In this document: one piece after another, positions 31,084-39,306 of the stretch
Layout: every line of letters begins with the position of its first letter
How positions within the stretch are numbered: position 1 is the first letter of the stretch
Source of the DNA: Corynebacterium humireducens NBRC 106098 = DSM 45392
GTDB lineage: Bacteria; Actinomycetota; Actinomycetes; Mycobacteriales; Mycobacteriaceae
NCBI RefSeq assembly: GCF_000819445.1
Contig: NZ_CP005286.1
Span: 1,736,001-1,800,000 of the forward strand
Length of the DNA: 64,000 bases
Direction: 5' to 3'
The notes under the pieces: model-generated
What the model saw: only the letters and a program-made list of their open reading frames with translations
Database searches by the model: none
What the model was told of the DNA's origin: nothing
Program-made: the position numbers and the translations under genes

Positions 31084-31591
31084 TCATCCCCCAGCCACGG
31101 GCGAAGTCATCGACGGGGCGGATGTTCTCCAGCACTCCCCCGCAGGCGCGGATGACACCTATCGACGCCGCGTTGTCCTCCCGGCAGGTCACCAGCACCC
31201 GGCGCAGCCCCAGGACGGCAGCCTCCCACAGGACGGCCCGGAGCATGAAGGTCGCCAGCCCCTGTCCGCGGGCGGAGGGGCGCACCCCGTAGCCGATGTG
31301 GCCAAAGAGCTCGCGGAGCTGCAGGCTGTTGAGGTAGTGGCGCAACTGGACGGCGCCAAGGTACACGTCGTCCTCGACAAGCCAGAAGTTGCTGTCCGGG
31401 GCGAAGCCCTCCGGCCGCTCCGGGGAGATGAGCAGCTCGACCCAGCGGCCGAAATCCGCCCGGTCGCGGAGGTCGAGGCCGTTGAGTTCAGCCAGGTGGT
31501 AGGCTGCCCCCTCCTGGTCGAAGGTGCCCCATTCGGTGGCGGATTCCAGCCAGGACCGGTGGAGTTCGACGGTGGGGGCGACCAGTTTCAT
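31043..31591 (-). CDS. GNAT-family N-acetyltransferase
   Basis: The 182-residue protein has the GNAT fold. A beta strand pair surrounds [20 protein letters not shown]. The acetyl-CoA pyrophosphate loop is [15 protein letters not shown] (Q/RxxGxG/A type), and motif B is [23 protein letters not shown]. It resembles the YjdF/Aac-like subgroup, but the acceptor is unknown. TAGAAT lies 6 nt before the ATG. It overlaps rarD tail to tail by 41 bp; downstream on its own strand nothing follows. Confidence 0.9.
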   Translation of the reverse strand: MKLVAPTVELHRSWLESATEWGTFDQEGAAYHLAELNGLDLRDRADFGRWVELLISPERPEGFAPDSNFWLVEDDVYLGAVQLRHYLNSLQLRELFGHIGYGVRPSARGQGLATFMLRAVLWEAAVLGLRRVLVTCREDNAASIGVIRACGGVLENIRPVDDFARGWGMTTPICQFWIETGA

Positions 31592-31597
31592 ACCCGA

Positions 31598-31603
31598 ATT
31601 CTA
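31598..31603 (-). promoter_or_regulatory. Candidate leaderless -10 element of the GNAT gene
   Basis: TAGAAT on the minus strand ends 6 nt before the ATG at 31591. It overlaps the stop codon of the upstream gene (TAG, 31601-31603). Confidence 0.45.
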
Positions 31604-32155
31604 GGGCACCTCGACCGGGCGCACCCCGAAGCGGCCCCACGCGGCGTCGGCGGGCAGGGTCTCGAGGGCGGCGACCTGCGGTGCCTCGGCGAGCTGCCGC
31701 AGGGTGTCGCCGTTATCGCGGACGACGACGGCGTCGAGGTGCTCCGGCACAGGGACCGTGCCGACGCCCTGCAGGGACGCCGCGATGCGGTCGAGTTCCC
31801 GCTGGAACACGTCCTCCCGCCCCTCCCCCGAGACAGGTTCGGGCAGGGAGAAGGGCGCGGCGAGCTGGACGATCATCGCGTTGACGCGGGCGACGTCGTC
31901 CAGCAGGTCTCCCGCCTCCGCGGGGGTCAGCGGTGCGGTGAAGGTGACGAGGGCGTAGACGGGCTGGTCGGCGGGGGCGTCGAGAAGCGAGGTCCGGGCG
32001 CGCTCGGAGTAGGCGGCGAAGGACTCCCCCGAGTCCGTGCCCAGCATGTCGCCCTGCGGCGGGACGGGTTTGTGGGTGGCGTCGTCGAGGAAGGCGAGGA
32101 CGAGGGCACCGAGCAGCGCCACGACGGCCAGGATGGCCAGGCTGCGGCGGATCAT
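31601..32155 (-). CDS. Membrane-anchored conserved hypothetical protein downstream of rluD
   Basis: The 184-residue protein has a short basic N-terminus and one hydrophobic helix ([19 protein letters not shown], about residues 5-23), with the remainder predicted outside the membrane. The exported part includes [22 protein letters not shown], a helical middle, and a C-terminal [20 protein letters not shown] region. I do not recognise a characterised family. Its ATG overlaps the rluD stop by 4 bp, so it is co-translated with the lspA-rluD unit, and similar genes occupy this place in other corynebacteria as far as I recall. Confidence 0.75.
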   Translation of the reverse strand: MIRRSLAILAVVALLGALVLAFLDDATHKPVPPQGDMLGTDSGESFAAYSERARTSLLDAPADQPVYALVTFTAPLTPAEAGDLLDDVARVNAMIVQLAAPFSLPEPVSGEGREDVFQRELDRIAASLQGVGTVPVPEHLDAVVVRDNGDTLRQLAEAPQVAALETLPADAAWGRFGVRPVEVP

Positions 32156-33075
32156 CCCCGGATCACCTCGAGGGCGTGGGCCAGGTCGTCCGGGTAGGGG
32201 GCCTCGATCTCCATGTACTCGCCCGTGCCCGGGTGGTGGAAGCCGAGCCGCACGGCGTGCAGCCACTGGCGGATGAGGCCGAGACGTTCGGCCAGGGCCG
32301 GGTCCGAGCCGTACATCGGGTCGCCGACGCACGGGTGCCCGATCGCGGACATGTGCACGCGGATCTGGTGGGTGCGGCCGGTCTCCAGGTCGATCTCGAG
32401 GAGCGTCGCCTCCCGGAAGGCCTCGATCGTCTCGTAGTGGGTGATCGCCGGCTTGCCGTCGGTGGTCACGGCGAAACGCCAGCCGGCGGAGGGGTGCCGG
32501 CCGATGGGGGCGTCGATGGTGCCGGTGAACGGGTCCGGGTGCCCCTGGACCAGCGCGTGGTAGACCTTGCGCACCGTGCGGTCACGGAAGGCGTTCTTGA
32601 GCACCGTGTAGGCACGTTCGGAGGCGGCGACGACCATGACGCCGGAGGTGCCGACGTCGAGACGCTGCACGATGCCCTTGCGCTCCGGCGGGCCGGACGT
32701 GGAGATGCGGAACCCGGCGGCGGCCAGACCACCGACGACGGTCGGTCCCTCCCAGCCGACGGTCGGGTGCGCGGCGACGCCCACCGGCTTGTGCACCGCG
32801 ATGATGTCGTTGTCCGAGTAGAGGATGTCCATGCCCTCGATCAGCTCCTCCTTGGGGGTCAGATCGGGGGCCGCGGGCAGTGTCACCTCCAGCCAGGAAC
32901 CCTCGTGGAGGCGGTCGGACTTGCCGACGGCCTGCCCGTCGACGAGCACGTCACCCTCGGTGGCCAGGTCTGCGGCGACCGTGCGGGAGATGCCGAGGAG
33001 CTTGGAGAGGGCGGCGTCGACACGCATGCCGGCCAGTCCCTCCGGGACGGGGAGAGTACGGGTGTCGCGGGTCAT
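32152..33075 (-). CDS. rluD: RluA/RluD-family 23S rRNA pseudouridine synthase
   Basis: The 307-residue protein has an N-terminal S4 domain (RVDALLSK-like: [36 protein letters not shown]). The catalytic domain has the Asp in [15 protein letters not shown] (the HRLDxxTSG motif with Q for H) and [23 protein letters not shown]. The family isomerises uridines in helix 69 or related sites; which ones this enzyme modifies is not evident. The start overlaps the lspA stop by 4 bp, a common lspA-rluD arrangement. Confidence 0.93.
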   Translation of the reverse strand: MTRDTRTLPVPEGLAGMRVDAALSKLLGISRTVAADLATEGDVLVDGQAVGKSDRLHEGSWLEVTLPAAPDLTPKEELIEGMDILYSDNDIIAVHKPVGVAAHPTVGWEGPTVVGGLAAAGFRISTSGPPERKGIVQRLDVGTSGVMVVAASERAYTVLKNAFRDRTVRKVYHALVQGHPDPFTGTIDAPIGRHPSAGWRFAVTTDGKPAITHYETIEAFREATLLEIDLETGRTHQIRVHMSAIGHPCVGDPMYGSDPALAERLGLIRQWLHAVRLGFHHPGTGEYMEIEAPYPDDLAHALEVIRG

Positions 33076-33584
33076 GCGGCCACCTTCGCCTTCCGCTCCT
33101 CCAGGAACAGCACGAGGACGAACACGACGACACCGACCGTGATGGCGGCGTCGGCGACGTTGAACACCGCGAAACCACCCACGGAGATGAAGTCCACGAC
33201 GTGTCCGAACCAGAAACCCGGCTCACGGAACAGCCGGTCGATGAGGTTGCCCAGCGCGCCGCCGGCAATGAGCGCCAGCCCGAACGCCTGGCCCCGGTCG
33301 TGGATGCGGCGGGCGGCGACGGAGATGCCCACCACGAAGAGCAGCTGGATGGTGGTGAACAGCCAGGTGGAGTTCTCCCCCATGGAGAAGGCCGCACCCG
33401 GGTTGAACAGCAGCAGGAAGCGGAACCAGTCGCCGATGACGGGGAACGGCACCCCCGGTTCCAGCCACGCCAGCATGAGCGCCTTGGTGGCCTGGTCGAT
33501 GGCCGCCACCGCAAGGATGATCACCGCCATGAAGGTGACGTTCCGGGAGGATGGTCTCGACTTTGTCTCACTCACGGCCCCCAT
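33072..33584 (-). CDS. lspA: Lipoprotein signal peptidase (signal peptidase II)
   Basis: LspA cleaves prolipoproteins before the lipidated Cys. The 170-residue protein has four transmembrane helices and the two catalytic Asp regions, [12 protein letters not shown] and [14 protein letters not shown]. The family also shows the [11 protein letters not shown] loop seen here. Two adjacent ATG codons (33587 and 33584) follow GGGGA; a GTG at 33575 is also possible. Three lipoproteins in this window (9900, 33645 and 36278) are expected substrates of the pathway. Confidence 0.96.
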   Translation of the reverse strand: MGAVSETKSRPSSRNVTFMAVIILAVAAIDQATKALMLAWLEPGVPFPVIGDWFRFLLLFNPGAAFSMGENSTWLFTTIQLLFVVGISVAARRIHDRGQAFGLALIAGGALGNLIDRLFREPGFWFGHVVDFISVGGFAVFNVADAAITVGVVVFVLVLFLEERKAKVAA

Positions 33585-33631
33585 CATTCCCCACCACGGC
33601 CGTGCGGGTCCACCCGGTGACCTGCCTGCGG

Positions 33632-33637
33632 TAGCCT
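33632..33637 (+). promoter_or_regulatory. Candidate leaderless -10 element of the lipoprotein gene at 33645
   Basis: TAGCCT ends 7 nt before the GTG start, with no ribosome site, consistent with a leaderless GTG-start transcript divergent from lspA. Confidence 0.5.
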
Positions 33638-33644
33638 TGACGAG

Positions 33645-34601
33645 GTGTTCTCCCGTGTTCCGCGGATCGCCGCCGCTCTCGGCGCCACCGCCCTTCTCGC
33701 CCTGACCGCCTGCACCTCCGAGCAGCCGGACCCGACGATCGAGGCCGCCGTCGGCCTGCCTGTCGACGCCGCCCGCATCACCGTCGTGTCCACCGGCGCC
33801 ACCGGCACCGACGCCCGCGTCCTCACCTACGCGGACGTCGACGCGGAGCAGTCCGTCGAGGTCGAGGTCGCCGAGGGGTTCAACCAGCTGCTCATGCGTG
33901 CCGACACCGTCGACGTGCAGGCCCCGGCGGGCGGGGACGTCACCCGTCTGACGGTGCCGCTCACCGGTGCCACCACGGTCGCGGGCGAGGCCGTTGAGGG
34001 TGAGCGTCCCGCGACCCGGGACGTCGAGTTCCGTGTCGGGCGGCCCGCCGCCGACAACCTCGAGCTCACCGACGACATCCGCTCCGCCGAAGGCTTCCTC
34101 CTGGGCTGGCGCGCCGGGGACGCCGGGGACGTGTCCACCGTCCGTCTGGCGGCCCCGAAGGAGGCCACCGACGAGGGGCGGGCGCTCGTCGAGAAGGCGC
34201 TGATGAAGCTGCTCAGCCTGCCGGTCGTGTTCCCGGAGGAGGCCGTCGGCGAGGGTGCCACCTGGTCGGTGGACACCCGCGTCACCGGCGAGTCGACGCT
34301 CCTGCAGACCGCGACGTACACGATCACCGGCATCGACGGCGACCGCGTGGACCTGGATGTCAGCGTCCAGCAGCGCCCCGCCCTCGGTGCCCTGGAGATG
34401 GAGGACGGCCAGTCGCTGAACGTCCTCAACTCGAACACCACCAGTGAAGGCACGCTCACCGTCGACCTCGGCCGACCCCTGCCGGTCGACGGGCGTGTCT
34501 CCTACACCACCCGCGTCATCTACGGTGGCGCAGACTCCGACGTCCGCGTGGTCCAGGACTCCACCACGTCCCTGGCGTTCGCTGACTCCCCCGACAGTTA
34601 G
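33645..34601 (+). CDS. Secreted lipoprotein, beta-rich (DUF6263-like)
   Basis: The 318-residue product has a lipoprotein signal peptide (RIAAALGATALLALTAC) with the lipobox Cys near residue 23. A long beta-strand-rich extracytoplasmic domain follows with repeated VxV/TxT patterns (SVEVEVAEGFNQLLMRADTV, ATYTITGIDGDRVDLDVSVQ, EGTLTVDLGRPLPVDG). It resembles actinobacterial DUF6263 lipoproteins; no enzymatic motif is visible. The ABC-F gene starts 8 bp downstream on the same strand, but a functional link is not evident. Confidence 0.8.
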   Translation: MFSRVPRIAAALGATALLALTACTSEQPDPTIEAAVGLPVDAARITVVSTGATGTDARVLTYADVDAEQSVEVEVAEGFNQLLMRADTVDVQAPAGGDVTRLTVPLTGATTVAGEAVEGERPATRDVEFRVGRPAADNLELTDDIRSAEGFLLGWRAGDAGDVSTVRLAAPKEATDEGRALVEKALMKLLSLPVVFPEEAVGEGATWSVDTRVTGESTLLQTATYTITGIDGDRVDLDVSVQQRPALGALEMEDGQSLNVLNSNTTSEGTLTVDLGRPLPVDGRVSYTTRVIYGGADSDVRVVQDSTTSLAFADSPDS

Positions 34602-34609
34602 GAACCACC

Positions 34610-36277
34610 ATGGCCTCCCCACACCACATCAAGGTTGACGGCGTCAGCTTCACCTACCCCGGTTCGATCCGGCGGGTGCTGACGGACATCACGTTCGCCG
34701 TGCCCTCCGAACGCGTGACCGGCCTGATCGGGGAGAACGGTTCCGGCAAGTCGACGCTGCTGCAGCTCATCGCCGGCGAGCTGGAACCGGACGTCGGGGA
34801 GATCACCACTCCCCCGGTCACCGGTTTCATCGAGCAGGAGACGCAGCTGCCCTTCACCTCCCCGGCGTCCGCGCTGATCGACGCCGCGGTGTCGGAGCTG
34901 CGCGACGTCGAGAAGCAGATCGCCGTGGTCTCCGAGCGCATGGCCGAGGAACCCGACAACCCGCGGTTGGCGGAGGAGTTCGACGCGGCGCTGGCGATGG
35001 CGGAGCAGTCCGGCGTGTGGGAGCTCGACTCCCGTATCGCGACGGTGCTCGCCGGGCTGGGCCTGGCGAACGTGCCGCTGGGGACGACGCTGGGCGACAT
35101 GTCCGGTGGCCAGCGTCGTCGTTTCGCGCTCGCGGCGCTGCTGCTGCGGCCGGTCGACGCGATGGTCCTCGACGAGCCGACGAACCACCTCGACGATGAC
35201 GGCGTGGACTTCCTCATCAGGGAGCTCGCCGAGTTCAAGGGGCCGGTGCTCGTGGCCAGCCACGACCGTTTCTTCCTGGACAAGGCGGCCGACTCGCTCG
35301 TCGACCTCGACCCGGGTCTCGGGCACGAGGGCGGCGGTGGCGAGGACACGCGGCAGGGCACGCTGTTCACGGGTTCCTTCACCGACTACCTGGAGTCCCG
35401 CGAGGACATCCGACGTCGCTGGGAGGAGCTCTACACCGTGCAGGAGCACGAGCGGGCCCGCCTGGAGAAAGCTGCGGAGCAGACCGCGGAGGACGTGTTC
35501 CACAGTCAGGTGTCGAAGTCGGAGTCGCGGATCTCGGACAAGTTCTTCGCCGACCGCGCCGCCAAGACCGTGGGCAACCGTCTGCGTTCCGCCCGCAACC
35601 GCCTCGAGGCCCTCGAGCGTGACGAGCTGCCGAAGCCCCCGGCACGTCTGACCTTTCACGGCATCCCCGAGCACACGTCGGCGTCACTGGGTGAGCCCGC
35701 GGTCTTCGCCAGGGACATCTGGGTGGGTGACCGCCTCGGTCCCCTGACGGTGAAGATGAACCCCGGCGACCACTGGCTCATCGAGGGGCCGAACGGGGCC
35801 GGCAAGTCGACGTTCCTCAAGGTCGTCGAGGGCAAGTGGGAGATCACCGCCGGTGAGCTGCGCATCCCGGAGGAGGTGGTGATCGGCCGTCTCAGCCAGG
35901 ATGACGAGTGGACGGACCTCGACCTCACCGCGGAGGAGATCTTCGCGTCGAAGGTGCCCCCGAAGTCCCCGTCCCTGGTCGACATGGGGCTGATGAACGA
36001 GGAGACGGTCACCCGCCCCCTGGGCGAACTGTCCCTCGGCCAGCGACGCCGCGTGTCGCTGGGCATCATCCTGGCGTCACCGCCGGACATCCTGCTTCTC
36101 GACGAGCCCACCAACCACCTCTCCCTCGCGTTGGCGGAGGAACTGGAGGAGGCTCTGTCGACGTTCCCGGGCACGGTGCTGCTGGCGACGCATGACCGGT
36201 GGATCCGCCGCAGGTGGGCGGTACGCACGGACGGCCGCGGCAAGGTGCTCACCCTGCCGGGCCGTCGCGACGACTAG
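34610..36277 (+). CDS. ABC-F family ATPase
   Basis: The 555-residue protein has two nucleotide-binding domains and no membrane segment. Domain 1 has Walker A GENGSGKST, signature LGDMSGGQRRR and Walker B VLDEPTNHLDDD. Domain 2 has GPNGAGKST, LGELSLGQRRR and LLDEPTNHLSLA. A charged interdomain linker spans about residues 260-340. ABC-F proteins act on the ribosome, either as translation factors (EttA-like) or in antibiotic protection; the short linker does not allow a choice. Its stop codon directly abuts the stop of the convergent lipoprotein gene with no spacer. Confidence 0.92.
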   Translation: MASPHHIKVDGVSFTYPGSIRRVLTDITFAVPSERVTGLIGENGSGKSTLLQLIAGELEPDVGEITTPPVTGFIEQETQLPFTSPASALIDAAVSELRDVEKQIAVVSERMAEEPDNPRLAEEFDAALAMAEQSGVWELDSRIATVLAGLGLANVPLGTTLGDMSGGQRRRFALAALLLRPVDAMVLDEPTNHLDDDGVDFLIRELAEFKGPVLVASHDRFFLDKAADSLVDLDPGLGHEGGGGEDTRQGTLFTGSFTDYLESREDIRRRWEELYTVQEHERARLEKAAEQTAEDVFHSQVSKSESRISDKFFADRAAKTVGNRLRSARNRLEALERDELPKPPARLTFHGIPEHTSASLGEPAVFARDIWVGDRLGPLTVKMNPGDHWLIEGPNGAGKSTFLKVVEGKWEITAGELRIPEEVVIGRLSQDDEWTDLDLTAEEIFASKVPPKSPSLVDMGLMNEETVTRPLGELSLGQRRRVSLGIILASPPDILLLDEPTNHLSLALAEELEEALSTFPGTVLLATHDRWIRRRWAVRTDGRGKVLTLPGRRDD

Positions 36278-36862
36278 CTACTGGGCCGGAGCCTCCTCGA
36301 CGGGGGCCTCCTCAGCCGGGGCCTCCTCGACGGGGGCCGGGCTGTAGTCGAGGCACATCTGCGGCACCTGCTCCGGGGCCACGGTGTTGGTGATCAGGGT
36401 GCAGGCCCAGGACTGGGACAGCTTCCAGGTCCCGTCCTCGAAGATGAACTCGACGTTCTCGGCCGGCTGGGCCTCGGACTCGGGGAGGATGAAGTTGACC
36501 GACGCGAGGACGGAGTCCGGGGTGTAGCCCGGCAGGACCGGGTTGACCACCTGGAACTGGGCACCCGACTCCGCCTGGGAGGCGGCCATCGTCTCGAAGA
36601 GCTCCGGCGCGGTCTCGCCGCCCTGGACGGTGTTGACCTTCTCCTCGAGCGGGACGTTCGGGTCAGTGGCGCGGGCGAGGATGGCGTTGAGTTCATCGGC
36701 CGTCGGCAGGGCCGGGGCGGCGGCCTCCGTGGTGGTGTCGGTGGCCTCGACGGTGCCGGTGGTGGTCGTGGTGCCACCGTTGCCGTCCTCGCTGCTGCAC
36801 GCGCTCAGGGCCAGGGCGGCACCGAGTGCGGCGGTGATCGCGGTCATCTTGGTCAACTTCAC
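36278..36862 (-). CDS. MTB12-like secreted lipoprotein with EEAP repeats
   Basis: The 194-residue product has a lipoprotein signal peptide (MTAITAALGAALALSAC) and a Thr-rich stalk. Its domain (about 55-170) resembles the low-molecular-weight antigen MTB12/CFP-2 of mycobacteria: LNAILARATDPNVPLEEKVNTVQGGE then a DGTWKLSQSWAC ending. The C-terminus is a short acidic repeat (PVEEAPAEEAPVEEAPAQ). MTB12-type proteins are abundant exported antigens of unknown function. GTG start at 36862 with GGAG about 11 nt upstream. Confidence 0.82.
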   Translation of the reverse strand: MKLTKMTAITAALGAALALSACSSEDGNGGTTTTTGTVEATDTTTEAAAPALPTADELNAILARATDPNVPLEEKVNTVQGGETAPELFETMAASQAESGAQFQVVNPVLPGYTPDSVLASVNFILPESEAQPAENVEFIFEDGTWKLSQSWACTLITNTVAPEQVPQMCLDYSPAPVEEAPAEEAPVEEAPAQ

Positions 36863-36935
36863 GGGAAAATACTCTCCTGTAGTTAGGGGCACATCTGGTC
36901 CGATGCTACACGCAATCCTGTGGCACCCTGGTTCC

Positions 36936-37859
36936 ATGACCCGTATTGCGCTGCTCACCACCGGCGGAACCATCGCCTGCACCACCGACGAGTCCGGGGC
37001 GCTGCGCCCGACGGTCTCCGGCACCGAGCTTCTCGACGCCGTCCGTGACCACCTCGCCGTCCCCGCCGACGTCACCGTCACCGAGCTCACCCGTCTCGAC
37101 TCCTCCGCGATCACGCTCGCCGAACTCGACGGACTCATCGCGGCGGTCCACTCCGCCCTGGAGGATCCCTCCGTCGACGCCGTCGTGGTCACCCACGGCA
37201 CCGACTCGATGGAGGACACCGCCTTCGCACTGGACTGTTTCCACTCCGATGACCGTCCGGTGATCCTCACGGGGGCGCAGCGGGCCTTCGACCACCGCGA
37301 GTCCGACGGTCCCGGCAACCTCATCGACGCCCTGCGTCTCGCCGCCGATCCCCTCGCCCGCCGTCAGGGTGTGCTCATCGCCTTCGGCGGCTGGACCATC
37401 CCGGCCCGCGGCGCCGTCAAGCGGCACACCACGGATCTCGACGCCTTCATCTCCACCGTCCCGCGCGAGGTCCGGCGTCCCGCCTCCGTGCCGGTCGCCC
37501 CGCTGGCGGACGTCTCCGTCCCGGTGCTCGCCTCCTGGCCCGGCGCCGACCGTTCGCTTGTCGACGCCGCCCGTGCCGCCGGCGCCCAGGGCCTGGTCAT
37601 CGAGGCCCTCGGCTCCGGCAACATCGGCCCGGAGATGGGGGCGGGCGTCGTCGAGGCCCTGGAGGCCGGCGTGCCTGTCGTGATCACCACCCGTGTCCCC
37701 TCGGGTCCAGTCGGTCTGGCCTACGGCGGCGGTGGCGGCGGCGCCACCCTCGGTTCCCTCGGCGCCGTGAGTGCCGGACACCTGCGTGCGGGCCAGGCCC
37801 GGATGGCGCTCATCGTGGCGCTGGCCACCGGACACGACGTGTCTGACCTGCTGGTTTAA
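36936..37859 (+). CDS. ansA: L-asparaginase (type I/II amidohydrolase)
   Basis: The 307-residue protein hydrolyses asparagine to aspartate and ammonia. The first catalytic motif is IALLTTGGTIACTTD and the second VVTHGTDSMEDTAF; ILTGAQRAFDHRESDGPGNLIDA and EALGSGNIG are further family motifs. No signal peptide is present when starting at 36936, so it is probably cytoplasmic; an ATG at 36903 would add 11 residues without gain. The Gly-rich loop YGGGGGGATLG near the C-terminus is longer than I expect. It is divergent from the MTB12-like gene. Confidence 0.94.
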   Translation: MTRIALLTTGGTIACTTDESGALRPTVSGTELLDAVRDHLAVPADVTVTELTRLDSSAITLAELDGLIAAVHSALEDPSVDAVVVTHGTDSMEDTAFALDCFHSDDRPVILTGAQRAFDHRESDGPGNLIDALRLAADPLARRQGVLIAFGGWTIPARGAVKRHTTDLDAFISTVPREVRRPASVPVAPLADVSVPVLASWPGADRSLVDAARAAGAQGLVIEALGSGNIGPEMGAGVVEALEAGVPVVITTRVPSGPVGLAYGGGGGGATLGSLGAVSAGHLRAGQARMALIVALATGHDVSDLLV

Positions 37860-37902
37860 CGCGACCACCCCCGAGGATCACCCCCATGTCCGGGGCGTGT
37901 TC

Positions 37903-37929
37903 TAGCCTCAGTTTCGAACACACGAACGA
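37903..37929 (+). promoter_or_regulatory. Candidate promoter and SOS-box-like operator of the HNH gene
   Basis: TAGCCT at 37903-37908 is a plausible -10. TCGAACACACGAACGA at 37914-37929 overlaps the expected start point. It matches the left half of the actinobacterial LexA box (TCGAAC) exactly, while the right half differs at about three positions. Weak support. Confidence 0.3.
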
Positions 37930-37953
37930 GGCTTCAACGAGGGGGTGAACCTC

Positions 37954-39306
37954 ATGTCCGAACCGTCCTGGTCAGTACTCAACCCGCACAGCTTCTACTC
38001 CCGCGCCCGACGCATCCGCGTCGAGGCCGAGTACGCCTTCTGGCACCAGCTCCGCCCGGTCGCGGACGTCGAGTCCGACGAGGACTGGACCACCCTGACC
38101 ACCCTCCTCCACAAGGACACCGGCCTGTCCAAGGTGCCCCTGACCCGCAACTTCGACGCCCTCGACACGCTCGACCAGCTGCCCCGCCTCAAGGCCCTGA
38201 TCCAGGAGACCTTCCTGCTGGATCTGCATCACGTGTCCATCATCGACTCCGCCGTCAAGACCGCCCCCGCTGCCCTCCTCCACGACGACTTCTTCTGGGC
38301 CTCCCTCGACGAGGACCTGATGACCCGCTTCACCCCCTCCCGGCCGCAGCAGCTGCTGCCCGGTCGCAGGGCGATCACCGACACCGTCATCAACACCATC
38401 CGCAGCGTCGAGGAGTTGGCCGCCCCCGCGCGTCCCTCCCCCTGGGGTGATCCCGCTCCGCCGCCGGAGCCCGCAGCGGGGCCGGCACCCTGCGAGGACC
38501 CCGCCGCCACCATGCGGGCCCTGCCTCCGGCCGATGACGACGCCGCCCGCGTGGCCTCCCTGTTCACGGAACCCCAGCCGGACGGCACCATCTGCTTCAC
38601 CCTCACGGTCGACCAGGCCACCGGCACCCTCATCTCGGATGTCGTCGCGCAGGCCGCCCACACCCGCGGGACCGGCCAGGCGCGTGCCATGGCCGATCTC
38701 CTGTTGGAGCCGGCGACCATCCAGGTCAACTCACTGCTGTACTCCGCGCACGACGTCGACGACGCCCCCGTCTTCCACCCCACCACCGGCCTGCTCACCG
38801 AGGAGACGGCGGCCACGCTCCGGGAGATGGTCACCCGCACCCTGGACATGGACGACGCCCAGCAGGCGGAGACCCCCGCCCATGACATGCCCTTCCGCAT
38901 CCGCTGCTGCGTGATCGGCCGCGACTGGGTGTGCCGCTGGCCCGGCTGCAACGCGAAGGCCACCCATCTGGACGGCGACCACCGCATCAACCATGAGGAC
39001 GGCGGTCCGACGCGGGCGGACAACATGGTCATGCTCTGCAGACACCACCACAACCGGAAGACCGATGTACAGGCCACCTACCTGCTCGACCCGGTCACCG
39101 GCGACGTGTACTGGCACTTCCAGGACGGCACCTACGCCGTCGACCTGGCCACCGGTCCCCTCGCCCCGCGGGAGCGCCGCTGGGTGCAGACCTTCGCCCA
39201 ACGCAAGGCGAAGGCCCGGGAGTACGCCCACCGCAAAGCTGTCGCCGAGCGTTTCGACGCCTACCGGGCCCACCACGAGGAACGCGAACACCCGCCCCCG
39301 TTCTAG
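37954..39306 (+). CDS. DUF222-type HNH endonuclease family protein
   Basis: The 450-residue protein has a long helical N-terminal DUF222-like region and a C-terminal HNH domain (about residues 327-370). The HNH domain has the zinc/HNH signature CRWPGCNAKATHLDGDHRIN followed by NMVMLCRHHHNRK. A Pro/Ala-rich linker lies near 165-195. Members occur in many copies in actinobacteria (13E12-related), and their role is unclear; nuclease activity is inferred from the motif. The ATG at 37954 follows GAGGGGG by 8 nt; a GTG at 37945 is possible. Its stop codon overlaps the convergent dinB stop within one CTAG. Confidence 0.85.
   Translation: MSEPSWSVLNPHSFYSRARRIRVEAEYAFWHQLRPVADVESDEDWTTLTTLLHKDTGLSKVPLTRNFDALDTLDQLPRLKALIQETFLLDLHHVSIIDSAVKTAPAALLHDDFFWASLDEDLMTRFTPSRPQQLLPGRRAITDTVINTIRSVEELAAPARPSPWGDPAPPPEPAAGPAPCEDPAATMRALPPADDDAARVASLFTEPQPDGTICFTLTVDQATGTLISDVVAQAAHTRGTGQARAMADLLLEPATIQVNSLLYSAHDVDDAPVFHPTTGLLTEETAATLREMVTRTLDMDDAQQAETPAHDMPFRIRCCVIGRDWVCRWPGCNAKATHLDGDHRINHEDGGPTRADNMVMLCRHHHNRKTDVQATYLLDPVTGDVYWHFQDGTYAVDLATGPLAPRERRWVQTFAQRKAKAREYAHRKAVAERFDAYRAHHEEREHPPPF

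Noticed and set aside
34610-36277. ABC-F gene as a specific antibiotic-resistance gene
   Set aside because: The interdomain linker and lack of context do not allow assignment to a resistance subfamily; housekeeping ABC-F factors are equally likely.
37954-39306. HNH gene as part of a mobile element or toxin system
   Set aside because: No flanking repeats, integrase, immunity gene or composition shift is visible. DUF222/HNH genes are common chromosomal genes in actinobacteria.
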